A stretch of DNA of 64,000 nt from RGIG9041 sp045657265 (lineage in GTDB: Bacteria; Bacillota; Clostridia; Oscillospirales; QAKW01), in assembly GCA_045657265.1 (NCBI GenBank), contig JAZOSU010000010.1, forward strand, positions 10,147 through 74,146. The letters run 5' to 3'. Under the pieces are notes generated by a model, which was given only the letters and a program-made list of their open reading frames with translations, had not been told where the DNA came from and made no database searches. Both the position numbers and the translations under genes were made by a program. Positions 26,174-36,300 of this stretch are shown here, one piece after another; within the stretch, counting starts at the first letter, position 1; each line of letters starts with the position of its first letter.

Positions 26174-27211
26174 TTGATTAAAAAAGTTAAAGTTGGAAAT
26201 TTAATACTTGGTGATAAAAAAGAAATTTATGTTCAGTCAATGTTATCTACGCGGCGTGATGATGTTGATGGTGGTGTCAGACAGGCATTGGCGTTGGAAA
26301 AAGCGGGTTGTAAAATCATCAGACTTGCTATACCTGATGTTAAATCAGTTGAAACAATATACGCTTTGAAACAAAACGTTAAAATACCTGTTGTTGCCGA
26401 CATACATTTTGATTATAAATTAGCTTTGGAAGCTGTAGCTGCAGGCATAGATAAAATCCGAATAAATCCCGGAAATATCGGCAGTGATGACAAGGTTAAA
26501 AAGGTAGCTGACACTTGTAAAAATGCTGGTGTTCCTATACGTATCGGTGTAAACGGCGGTTCTTTGGAAAAGAACATTCTTGCAAAATATGGTTCTGCTT
26601 GCGCAGATGCTTTGGTCGAAAGCGCTCTCTATCACGTTTCACTTTTGGAAAAATTTGATTTTGATGATATTATTATTTCTATAAAATCATCGGATGTACA
26701 CACAATGGTTGATGGATATCGAAAATTGTCAAAGTCTTGTAATTATCCACTTCATCTCGGTGTTACAGAGGCAGGAACATTACATATGGGTGTTTTAAAA
26801 AATGCTATCGGGATCGGCTCACTTTTGTTAGACGGTATTGGTGATACGTTAAGGGTTTCTCTTACTGCTGATCCGATTAAAGAAGTAGAAGCTGGATATG
26901 ACATTTTGTCAGCTCTTGGAATGGCTGAAAACAGAATTAAATTTGTGTCTTGTCCTACTTGTGGCAGATGTCAGATAAATTTGATTCCCCTTGCAGAAAA
27001 AATAGAAAATGCTTTAAAAAATGTTAATAAAAACTTAAAAGTCGCAGTTATGGGCTGTGCAGTCAATGGACCTGGTGAGGCAAGAGATGCTGATATCGGT
27101 ATTGCAGGCGGCAAAGATGAGGGCTTAATTTTTATTAAAGGTGAAATAATAAAAAAAGTACCTTACGATGTATTGTTTGATGAATTTATGAAAGAAATAG
27201 ACAAAATGTAG
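26174..27211 (+). CDS. ispG: 4-hydroxy-3-methylbut-2-en-1-yl diphosphate synthase
   Basis: IspG (345 residues, the short form) reduces MEcPP to HMBPP, the substrate of IspH. The TIM-barrel part carries VQSMLSTRRDDVDG, VVADIHFDYKLALEA and KIRINPGNIG. The cluster ligands are C260 and C263 (SCPTC) and C295 (GCAVNGPGE). Start is TTG 26174 behind GAGGT, 11 bases after the rseP stop. In many Firmicutes proS lies between this gene and polC; here polC follows directly. Confidence 0.98.
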   Translation: MIKKVKVGNLILGDKKEIYVQSMLSTRRDDVDGGVRQALALEKAGCKIIRLAIPDVKSVETIYALKQNVKIPVVADIHFDYKLALEAVAAGIDKIRINPGNIGSDDKVKKVADTCKNAGVPIRIGVNGGSLEKNILAKYGSACADALVESALYHVSLLEKFDFDDIIISIKSSDVHTMVDGYRKLSKSCNYPLHLGVTEAGTLHMGVLKNAIGIGSLLLDGIGDTLRVSLTADPIKEVEAGYDILSALGMAENRIKFVSCPTCGRCQINLIPLAEKIENALKNVNKNLKVAVMGCAVNGPGEARDADIGIAGGKDEGLIFIKGEIIKKVPYDVLFDEFMKEIDKM

Positions 27212-27220
27212 GTTGTATAA

Positions 27221-30200
27221 ATGGCTGATAAGAAATTACTTGATCTTTTTAATAAATGTTCTTTTGATGAACAACTTAATAATATTTTTTCAGATGCTGT
27301 TGTAACTCGTGTTGCTGCTAACAGGGAACACCGTGCATTGAAGGTTGAAATTATTTTAAATAATTATATTTCTCACAAACAGTATTCTGAATTTATTAAT
27401 TTGGTAAAAGAAATATATAATTTAAATATTTTTGAGGCTAATTATAAATACAATGGAATAGATTTTTCTTTGGATTATTGGAATGATATTGTAGATGATC
27501 TTAAAATATTGAAACCGGGCTCTAATGGTTTTTTAACTGGTTCAAAGCCAAAACTGGAACAAAATTCCCTTGTTGTTTCGTTAACTCACGGTGGAAAAAT
27601 ATTGCTTGATGATTTAGGTGTAGCAATGTTTTTGACAAGTCTTATTAATAATCGTTTTTCTGCTAATTTGAAAGTTAGTTTTGATGAGTCTGAAACTAAA
27701 ATATCAGGTCCGGGAAATGATTTTTATGTAAGCGAAAATATTCCACTTCCCGAAGCTCCTCCTGTAGCTCGTGAAGTCAAGCAAGAAACTGCGCCAAAAT
27801 CAGATAATTTTTACAGAAAACCTTCTTATAAAGGACCGCTTGTAGTTACAACTCCGTTTGAGGTTACAGACGAAATGATTTTGGGCACCAAACTCAGTAA
27901 TAATTTTGCTGTAATCAGTGAAAATACTGACAGCGATATTAACAATATAACTATTGTAGGTGAAGTGTTTAAATACGATTCAAAACCTACTTTTGATAAT
28001 TCTAAAAAACGTTGTTTTATTTATCTATACGATACAACCGGATCTATAATTGTTAAAGTTACTTTGCCTTTAGAAAAAGCGGAAGAAATAGAAAGTAATT
28101 TTAAACCCGGTAAATGTCTTGCTGTATCTGGCGGTATTTCATATGATAAATATGAAGAAGATTACGTGTTTAATCCTAAAGCTATAGCTTTGGCTAAAAA
28201 TAAGAAAAAACAGGATTTGGCTCAGACCAAGCGTGTCGAACTCCATCTTCACAGTAATATGTCAGCGATGGATGCTACAAACGATATTGGAGATTTTGTT
28301 AAAACTGCGGCAGCGTGGGGCCATAAGGCTATTGCGATTACTGACCACGGAAGTCTTCAGGGGTATCCGTCAGCTCAGGCAGCTGCGTCTGATAACGGCA
28401 TAAAAATGATTTATGGTGTTGAAGGTTATCTTGTTGATGATTGCTTGTTCGATGAATATATCGTTTTTGATATAGAAACAACAGGTCTAAAATGTTCTGT
28501 TGAAAAAATCACCGAAATCGGCGCTTGTAAAGTCAGAGATGGTAAGGTGATTGACAAATTCCAAACATTTGTTAATCCCGAAAAACACATTCCCGAAGAA
28601 ATAACACAGCTTACCGGTATTACTGATGATATGGTTAAAGATGCACCGAAAATTGCTGAAGCATTAGGTGAATTTATATCTTTTTGTGGAAATAATCCTA
28701 CACTTGTTGCGCATAATTCCAAATTTGACTGTTCATTCATTTCTGCAGCTTGTGATTTATGCGGAATTAATTTTGAATATAAACAAATAGACACTGTACC
28801 ACTTTGCAGAGAAGCATTTCCTGATCTTCAGAAAGTTAAACTTAATATTGTAGCAGAATATCTTGGCTTTACAGATTTTAATCATCATAGAGCAATTGAT
28901 GATGCAATTATGCTTTCTAAGATTTTTTCTGTTTTACTTTCCAAAGGTGTTGTTAAAACAAAGGGAAAAGCATATGTTAACCCTGATTTTAATTTTAAAT
29001 CAAAAGATGCAGAGCGTTATCATATAATTATACTTGTTAAGAATAAACAAGGCCTTAAAAACTTATACGAACTTGTTACTTATTCAGAAATAAACCATTT
29101 TTATCGCAAACCTTTAATGTACAGAAGCGAGATAGAAAGGCTCAGAGAAGGTTTGATTATCGGAAGTGCATGTGAAGCAGGAGAACTTTACAGAGCTATT
29201 CTTGCAGGTAAATCAGATGAAGAATGTCTTGATATAGCAAGTTTTTACGATGTTCTTGAAATTCAACCGCTTGGTAATAATGCTTATCTCGTAAGAGATG
29301 GTTACGTGCAAAGTGAACTCGATCTTCAAAGAATTAACATTAAAATAATAAATCTTGCTGATAAACTTGGAGTTCCTGTTGTGGCAACCGGTGACGTGCA
29401 CTTTTTGAAAAAAGAAGATGAATGTTTCAGAAGAATTCTTATGGCGGGTCAAGGTTTTACCGATGCGGATTCTCAACCTCCTCTTTATTTTAGAACTACA
29501 AATGAAATGCTCGAAGAATTTTCATATCTGAGTCCGGAAGATGCAAAAAGAGTGGTTGTTGATAATCCAAATCTTATTGCTGATATGGTTGAAGAAATTC
29601 AGCCTATTCCTGTAGGAATGCATGCGCCTGAACTTGAGGGTTGTGAGCAGGAACTTCGAGATATTGCGATGAATAATTGCAAGAATATATATGGTGATCC
29701 TATTCCTGAATATGTTGAAAAACGCTTAGTCAGAGAACTTGATTCTATTATCAATAACGGCTATTCAGTTATGTACATGATAGCTCAGAAACTCGTTAAA
29801 AAATCTAACGATGATGGATTTTCTGTAGGATCAAGAGGATCTGTTGGTTCTTCATTTGTAGCTTCAATGGTTGGTATTTCTGAGGTTAATCCTCTCGTTC
29901 CTCACTATATCTGCAACAAATGTAAATATAGTGAATTTATTCACGATGGATCTGTTGGTTCAGGGTTTGACCTTGATGATAAAAACTGTCCCGTATGTGG
30001 AGAAAAACTGCGTACTGACGGACATGATATTCCTTTTGAAACATTCCTTGGTTTCAAAGGAGATAAAGTTCCTGATATTGACCTTAACTTTTCCGGTATA
30101 TATCAGGCAAAAGCTCATAAATACGTTGAAGAACTTTTTGGTGAAGGCTATGTTTTCAAAGCAGGTACTATAGGTACACTTGCAGATAAAACTGCTTACG

Positions 30201-31498
30201 GTTTTGTTAAAAAATATCTCGATTCAAAAAATGCCATATGCAATAAAGCTGAAATTCAACGTTTGGTGGACGGTTGTGTTGGTGTAAGAAGAACAACAGG
30301 TCAGCATCCTGGCGGAATGGTTGTAATTCCGAAGAAATACAGCGTTTATGACTTTTGTCCTATTCAGCATCCCGCAGATGATCAGACAAGTGATATACTT
30401 ACAACCCACTTTGACTTCCATTCACTTCATGATACTATTTTGAAGCTTGATATACTCGGTCATGACGTACCGACTATGCTTAAATATCTTAATGATATTC
30501 AGGATGTTCAGTTTGAAGATATTCCAATGAACGATAAAGATGTTTACAGTCTTCTTACAAGCCCTGCAAAACTTGGCGTAACACCTCAGGACATCAACTG
30601 TGAAACAGGTACTCTTGCACTCCCTGAAATGGGTACAGGATTTGTACGTCAGATGATGGTCGAAGCCAAACCAAAAAACTTTTCGGAACTTTTACAGATA
30701 TCAGGTTTGTCCCATGGTACAGACGTTTGGATAGGAAATGCTCAGGAGCTGATTAAAGATGGTACATGTGTTATCAGTGAAGTTATAGGTACTCGTGATA
30801 ACATTATGGTTTATCTTATGCAAAAAGGACTTGATCCAAGTCTTGCATTTAAAATTATGGAGATTGTTCGTAAGGGTAAAGCAACTAAACAACTTACTCC
30901 CGAAATGATTGATGAAATGAGAAATCATAACGTACCTGAATGGTATATCGATTCTTGTATGAAAATTAAGTATATGTTCCCGAAAGCACATGCTGCGGCA
31001 TATGTTATTTCTGCCATGAGGCTCGGTTGGTATAAAATAAACAGGCCTCTTGAATTTTATACTGTGTATTTTTCAGTTCGACCTGATGGGTTTAATGCTG
31101 TAGATGTAATGAAAGGCAAACAGTACATTGCAGATATCATTAAAAACTTGCAATCTCAAGGCAAACTTAAACAAAAAGATGCAGAAGTTGTCACTACATA
31201 TCAGATAGTTATAGAAGCAATGGCGCGCGGTATTGAATTTTTGCCTGTGGATGTATATAAATCTGATGCTTTTGATTTTAAAATTGAAGACGGAAAAATC
31301 AGAATGCCGTTTTCTGTGTTCAGCGGTGTTGGAACGAATGCTGCAGAAAGCATTGTGAAATCAAGAGATGCAGGTCCATATATTTCGCAGGAAGAATTTA
31401 GGACAAGATCAGGTGTTTCTGCGACCGTAATTGATATGTTTAATGATGCGGGTGTATTTGGTGATATTCCCAGAACAAGTCAAATTTCACTATTTTAA
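27221..31498 (+). CDS. polC: DNA polymerase III PolC-type alpha subunit
   Basis: The main replicative polymerase of low-GC Firmicutes (1425 residues). An N-terminal domain is followed by an OB fold (about 225-325), a PHP domain (HLHSNMSAMDA, TDHGSLQG) interrupted by a DEDDh 3'-5' exonuclease starting at D417 (FDIETTGL), then the second PHP part and the polymerase core with PDIDLNF from P951 and SRGSVGSSFVA. A zinc module has C898/C901 and C923/C926. The C-terminus is the clamp-binding peptide QISLF (1421-1425). All parts are intact. It shares an operon with dnaE, encoded 1.8 kb downstream. Confidence 0.98.
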   Translation: MADKKLLDLFNKCSFDEQLNNIFSDAVVTRVAANREHRALKVEIILNNYISHKQYSEFINLVKEIYNLNIFEANYKYNGIDFSLDYWNDIVDDLKILKPGSNGFLTGSKPKLEQNSLVVSLTHGGKILLDDLGVAMFLTSLINNRFSANLKVSFDESETKISGPGNDFYVSENIPLPEAPPVAREVKQETAPKSDNFYRKPSYKGPLVVTTPFEVTDEMILGTKLSNNFAVISENTDSDINNITIVGEVFKYDSKPTFDNSKKRCFIYLYDTTGSIIVKVTLPLEKAEEIESNFKPGKCLAVSGGISYDKYEEDYVFNPKAIALAKNKKKQDLAQTKRVELHLHSNMSAMDATNDIGDFVKTAAAWGHKAIAITDHGSLQGYPSAQAAASDNGIKMIYGVEGYLVDDCLFDEYIVFDIETTGLKCSVEKITEIGACKVRDGKVIDKFQTFVNPEKHIPEEITQLTGITDDMVKDAPKIAEALGEFISFCGNNPTLVAHNSKFDCSFISAACDLCGINFEYKQIDTVPLCREAFPDLQKVKLNIVAEYLGFTDFNHHRAIDDAIMLSKIFSVLLSKGVVKTKGKAYVNPDFNFKSKDAERYHIIILVKNKQGLKNLYELVTYSEINHFYRKPLMYRSEIERLREGLIIGSACEAGELYRAILAGKSDEECLDIASFYDVLEIQPLGNNAYLVRDGYVQSELDLQRINIKIINLADKLGVPVVATGDVHFLKKEDECFRRILMAGQGFTDADSQPPLYFRTTNEMLEEFSYLSPEDAKRVVVDNPNLIADMVEEIQPIPVGMHAPELEGCEQELRDIAMNNCKNIYGDPIPEYVEKRLVRELDSIINNGYSVMYMIAQKLVKKSNDDGFSVGSRGSVGSSFVASMVGISEVNPLVPHYICNKCKYSEFIHDGSVGSGFDLDDKNCPVCGEKLRTDGHDIPFETFLGFKGDKVPDIDLNFSGIYQAKAHKYVEELFGEGYVFKAGTIGTLADKTAYGFVKKYLDSKNAICNKAEIQRLVDGCVGVRRTTGQHPGGMVVIPKKYSVYDFCPIQHPADDQTSDILTTHFDFHSLHDTILKLDILGHDVPTMLKYLNDIQDVQFEDIPMNDKDVYSLLTSPAKLGVTPQDINCETGTLALPEMGTGFVRQMMVEAKPKNFSELLQISGLSHGTDVWIGNAQELIKDGTCVISEVIGTRDNIMVYLMQKGLDPSLAFKIMEIVRKGKATKQLTPEMIDEMRNHNVPEWYIDSCMKIKYMFPKAHAAAYVISAMRLGWYKINRPLEFYTVYFSVRPDGFNAVDVMKGKQYIADIIKNLQSQGKLKQKDAEVVTTYQIVIEAMARGIEFLPVDVYKSDAFDFKIEDGKIRMPFSVFSGVGTNAAESIVKSRDAGPYISQEEFRTRSGVSATVIDMFNDAGVFGDIPRTSQISLF

Positions 31499-31509
31499 TG
31501 GAGATTTAA

Positions 31510-32403
31510 ATGAATAATTTATTGCAGTTTTTTCAACAAAACAATATAGAGTGTAATACTGATGTTTCTTTAAAGTCTATTTCAACTTTTAAAATAGGAG
31601 GAAACGCTGATATAATTTGTTATCCTTCAAGTGCAAAACAAATTTCTGATATTGTGAAATTTTGCAAACAAAACAATATTCATTATTATAGTTTTGGTAA
31701 ATGTTCAAATGTTGTTTTTTCTGATGAAGGTATAAGCTCTCTTATCATAAAAACGGATAAATTAGATGATGTTGTTTTAGAAGATGGTGTTTTTCAATTT
31801 GGTGCAGGTGTGATGCTTGCAAAAGCATCTAAATTCTCTATTGATTCCGGTTACAAAGGTATGGAATTTGCTTACGGTATCCCTGGTAGTGTCGGTGGCG
31901 CCGTTTATATGAACGCTGGTGCTTACGGTGGTGAGATGTCTTTTTGTGTTGAAAAAACTGAATATGTTGATGACAACGGAAGTATTTGCTATCTTGAAAA
32001 AAATATGCATGATTTCAGTCCAAGACATTCCTATTTTTCTGACAAAAATTACATTATAACCAAAACTTACGTTAAGCTTGAAAAAGGTGATAAGGATGAA
32101 TCGTTTGCATTGGTAGATGAGTTTCAAAATGCAAGAAAAGCAAAACAACCGCTTGACTTTCCCAGTGCAGGTTCTGTGTTTAAAAGACCCATTGGTTATT
32201 TTGCGGGTAAACTTATCCAGGATTGTGGTCTTAAAGGTTTCAGCATAGGTGGGGCTATGGTTAGTGAAAAACATTCAGGTTTTATAATTAATTTTGATAA
32301 TGCCTCTTGTCAGGATGTCAAAAATCTTGTTGAATATATAAAACATAAGGTTTTTGATGAATTCGGTGTTGAACTTGAATGCGAAATTAAATTCATATCG
32401 TAA
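31510..32403 (+). CDS. murB: UDP-N-acetylenolpyruvoylglucosamine reductase
   Basis: MurB (297 residues, short type) makes UDP-MurNAc with FAD and NADPH. FAD-binding parts are TFKIGGNADI, YSFGKCSNVVFSD and GIPGSVGGAVYMNAGAYGGE; the catalytic serine lies in PSAGSVFKRP, and the C-terminal Glu region is VELECEIKF. Ribosome binding site GGAG at 31500-31503. murB-whiA adjacency recalls the murB-rapZ-yvcK-whiA cluster of other Clostridia, with the two middle genes absent. Confidence 0.97.
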   Translation: MNNLLQFFQQNNIECNTDVSLKSISTFKIGGNADIICYPSSAKQISDIVKFCKQNNIHYYSFGKCSNVVFSDEGISSLIIKTDKLDDVVLEDGVFQFGAGVMLAKASKFSIDSGYKGMEFAYGIPGSVGGAVYMNAGAYGGEMSFCVEKTEYVDDNGSICYLEKNMHDFSPRHSYFSDKNYIITKTYVKLEKGDKDESFALVDEFQNARKAKQPLDFPSAGSVFKRPIGYFAGKLIQDCGLKGFSIGGAMVSEKHSGFIINFDNASCQDVKNLVEYIKHKVFDEFGVELECEIKFIS

Positions 32404-32413
32404 GTGGTGTAGT

Positions 32414-33316
32414 ATGTCTTTTTCTTTTGATACAAAATGTGAAATATGTGATGATATCTTAAAAAAGCAATGCTGTAAAGCGTCTCAACTTTACGGTATG
32501 GCTTTGTTTGCTCAGCATATAGAGTTGGATTATATGAAGCTAACAACAGAAAATGTTATGGTTATTAATATCCTTAATAATCTGGCGAACGAAATATTTA
32601 ACATTAATTTCAATATTGGTGAAAATGTTAATTCCTATTATGCTTATCTTGAAGGACAACGTCTCCAAAAACTTTATGACGAATTTTTTATAAATATTAA
32701 CGGCAAAATCAATTTTTCGATTAGTAACGTTTTAACAGAAAATATATGTTGTAGCTATGCATTTTTAAAAGGTGCTTTTTTGTCTGCAGGTTATATCTCA
32801 AACCCCGAAAGTAGTTATCACTTTGAAATCTCAACACCTTACTATCCTTTAGCAAAATCTTTGGAAAGCTTTATGCAAAGATTGGATTTCCCGGCCAAAA
32901 CTGTTGTGAGAAAATCTAATTACGTTGTGTACATGAAAGGAAGCGAGCAAATTGAGCGTTTTTTGTGTTATGTAGGTGCTAATTCGTCTGCTTTTTCTTT
33001 TATGGATGCTAAAATATACAAAGAAATGAACAATTACAGCAACCGAATAAACAATACAAAATTACATAACATTGAAAAGACTTTAAATAAATCTGTTGAA
33101 CAGATCAAAGCAATTAATCTTATTGAAACGAAAATTGGCCTTGATTCATTAGAGTCAGATCTTGCTTTTGCGGCATTGTTAAGAAAAGAAAATCCGGATA
33201 AATCTTTAAATGAATTAGTTGTTTTGTGTGACAATAAATTCAGTAGATCAAGTCTTAACAGAAAGCTAAGTAAATTGTCTGAAATTGCCTTGAAACTTGG
33301 AGAAAATAATGAGTGA
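32414..33316 (+). CDS. whiA: DNA-binding protein WhiA
   Basis: WhiA (300 residues) combines an N-terminal LAGLIDADG-like domain (CSYAFLKGAFLSAGYISNPESSYH and following) with a C-terminal helix-turn-helix (SLNELVVLCDNKFSRSSLNRKL). In actinobacteria it controls sporulation division; in Firmicutes it affects division and chromosome segregation. The start is ATG 32414 with only a weak GTGGTG upstream; an in-frame ATG at 32354 lies inside murB and would add 20 unrelated residues. Its end overlaps dnaE by 8 bases (ATGAGTGA). Confidence 0.94.
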   Translation: MSFSFDTKCEICDDILKKQCCKASQLYGMALFAQHIELDYMKLTTENVMVINILNNLANEIFNINFNIGENVNSYYAYLEGQRLQKLYDEFFININGKINFSISNVLTENICCSYAFLKGAFLSAGYISNPESSYHFEISTPYYPLAKSLESFMQRLDFPAKTVVRKSNYVVYMKGSEQIERFLCYVGANSSAFSFMDAKIYKEMNNYSNRINNTKLHNIEKTLNKSVEQIKAINLIETKIGLDSLESDLAFAALLRKENPDKSLNELVVLCDNKFSRSSLNRKLSKLSEIALKLGENNE

Positions 33317-36300
33317 ATTTGTACATCTTCATGTTCATACTGAGTACAGTTTATTAGATGGTGCCTGTAAACTGGACAAGCTTATAGACCGAGTGAAACA
33401 ACTTGGTCAGAATTCTGTTGCCATAACCGACCACGGAGTTATGTTTGGAGTGGCAGAGTTTTATAAAAAAGCTGTTTCTAAAGGTGTAAAACCAATTATT
33501 GGTTGTGAAGTGTATGTCGCACCAAGAACTCGTTTTTTAAAAGATAATACCCTTGATGTCAAATACAGTCATCTCATTTTATTGGCAAAAAATGTTGAAG
33601 GTTATAATAATTTAGTCAAAATTGTCAGTAATTCTTTTACAGAAGGATTTTATTATAAACCGAGAACAGATATGGACGATTTAAAGCGATATAGTGGCGG
33701 AATTATTGCTTTATCAGGATGTGTTGCAGGCTCTGTTCAGCGCTTGATTCTGGAAGGCGATATAAATGCTGCCACAAAAAACGCTTTGGAATACAAAGAA
33801 ATTTTTGGTGATGACTATTACCTTGAAGTTCAAAATCACGGTTTAGAAGAAGATTTTAAAATTATATCGGGATTAAAAGAAATCTCTTTTAATACAGGAA
33901 TTCCTCTTGTTGCAACAAATGATACACATTATATATCTAAAGATGATTATGAAATTCAAAAAGTGCTTATGTGTATCAATATGAACAAAAGCATATACGA
34001 AGATAATAATTTATTTTTTCCTACGAACGAATTTTATATTAAATCATATGATGAAATGCTAAATGCTTTTTCTGATATGCCGGATGTTTTAGAAAACACA
34101 GTCAAGATTGCAGATAAATGTGATGTTAAACTTGATTTTGATGAAATGCATTTACCGAAATTTGATATACCGGAGAATATTACAGGTTTTGAATATCTAA
34201 AAAAACTTTGCTATCAAGGACTTGATCTGCGCTACGGAAACAGGAAGTTTCAAGATAGACTTGACTTCGAATTGTCTGTTATTAATCAAATGCATTTTGT
34301 TGATTATTTTCTGATTGTCAGTGATTTTATAAGATATGCCAAAAATCAAAATATAGCAGTAGGACCGGGTAGGGGAAGTGCTACAGGGTCTTTGGTTTCT
34401 TATTGTCTTGGAATAACTGATATTGACCCTATGAAATATGACTTGATTTTTGAAAGATTTTTGAATCCAAGCAGAGTTTCTATGCCTGATATTGATATAG
34501 ATTTTTGCGTAGAAAGAAGACAGGAAGTTCTAAATTATATTATTGAAAAATACGGTGTTCAAAGTGTCAGCCAAATTATAACGTTTGGTACGCTTGCGGC
34601 CAGAGCTGCTATAAAAGATGTTGGACGAGTTATGGAAATTCCATACAATGTTGTAGAGTCTGTATCTAAACATTTTTCTCAGAAACCCGGAACTACAATA
34701 CAGGGAACACTTGATTCTGATGAGGATTTACAAAATAGATATCAAAATAATGAGACTATTAAGAAACTGATTGATACAGCTCTGCAGGTTGAAGGAATGC
34801 CAAGACACAGTTCTACTCACGCAGCGGGTGTTGTTATTACTGAAGGTCCTGTTAGTGATTTTATTCCTGTTGCGAAAAATGACGATATTGTTGTTACGCA
34901 GTATCAAAAGACTGAAGTAGAACAATTAGGTTTATTGAAAATTGACCTTTTAGGTCTTAGAAATATTACAGTTATTGATAAAACTGTTAAATTGATTAGA
35001 GAATTTAATCCCGATTTCAATCTTAAAAATATACCTTCCGACGATGTAAAAACTTTTGAGATGATATCAGATGGAAATACTTTCGGTGTTTTTCAATTGG
35101 AAAGTGCCGGTATGCGTAAACTTCTTATTAATCTAAAACCTACTTGCATCGATGATATTATCGCTGCGGTTTCATTATACAGACCCGGACCTATGGACTC
35201 TATCCCAATATATCTTAAAAATAGAAGTCAGCCTGAAAAAATTAAATATAAATGTGAAAAATTAAAACCTATACTTGAAAGTACGTATGGTTGTATTGTT
35301 TATCAGGAACAGGTTATGCAAATTGCCCGGGAAATAGCAGGATATTCTATGGGCCATGCAGATATTTTGCGCGCTGCTATGAGTAAAAAGAAATATGACG
35401 TTATGGAAAACGAACGCAAACTTTTTATTAACGGTGCAATAAAACAAGGAATATCTAAAAAAATAGCTGTTGAAATTTTTGAGGATATGAGTGAATTTGC
35501 AAAGTATGGATTTAATAAATCTCATGCCGCAGGTTATGCTGTTATTGCTTATCAGACAGCTTATCTTAAAGCAAATTATCCCGAAATGTATATGGCTTCT
35601 TTGCTCACAAGTGTTTCTGGTAATACTTCAAAAATCAAAGAGTATATTGATGAATCTCAAAGAATCGGAATACACGTTTGTCCGCCAAATGTTAACCGCA
35701 GTTCATCGGATTTTGTATCTGAAAAATATTTGATTTATTATTCATTAGCTGCTGTAAAAAACGTCGGTAAACGCTTTGCAGACAAAATTTACGAAGAACG
35801 TTTAAAAAACGGAGAATATAAAAGCTACGTGGATTTTTTGATGCGTTTACCTATTGAAGATCTGAACAAAAGAGCAATAGAATCGCTTGTTAAATGCGGT
35901 GCCTTTGATTGTTTTGGTTATTCAAGAAAACATATGCTTTCGGTTTATGATAAGGTTTTGTTTGATGTTTCAATGTCTAAGCGTCAGGCACTCGAAAATC
36001 AAATGAGTTTTTTTGGTAATGATGATGTTTCATATAATTTTGATTATTTTTCAAATGCTGTTTCGGAATTTGAAGTCTCAAAAAAACTTATGTACGAAAA
36101 GGATAGCTTAGGTCTTTATTTATCTGAACATCCTTTAAATCGTTTTAAATCTTATTACCAAAAAGAAAAATTTGATTTAATTGAAGAAATAAAAAAAGGA
36201 TATAAAGCCGATACTAAAGTGAAGATATTCGGTATTGTTGATACTGTCAGAGTTATCGAAACAAAAACCATGAAAGATATGGCATATCTGAATTTTGAAG

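Noticed and set aside
31777..32274. A 165-codon minus-strand open frame
   Set aside because: It is a shadow of murB, whose active-site motifs are intact on the + strand.
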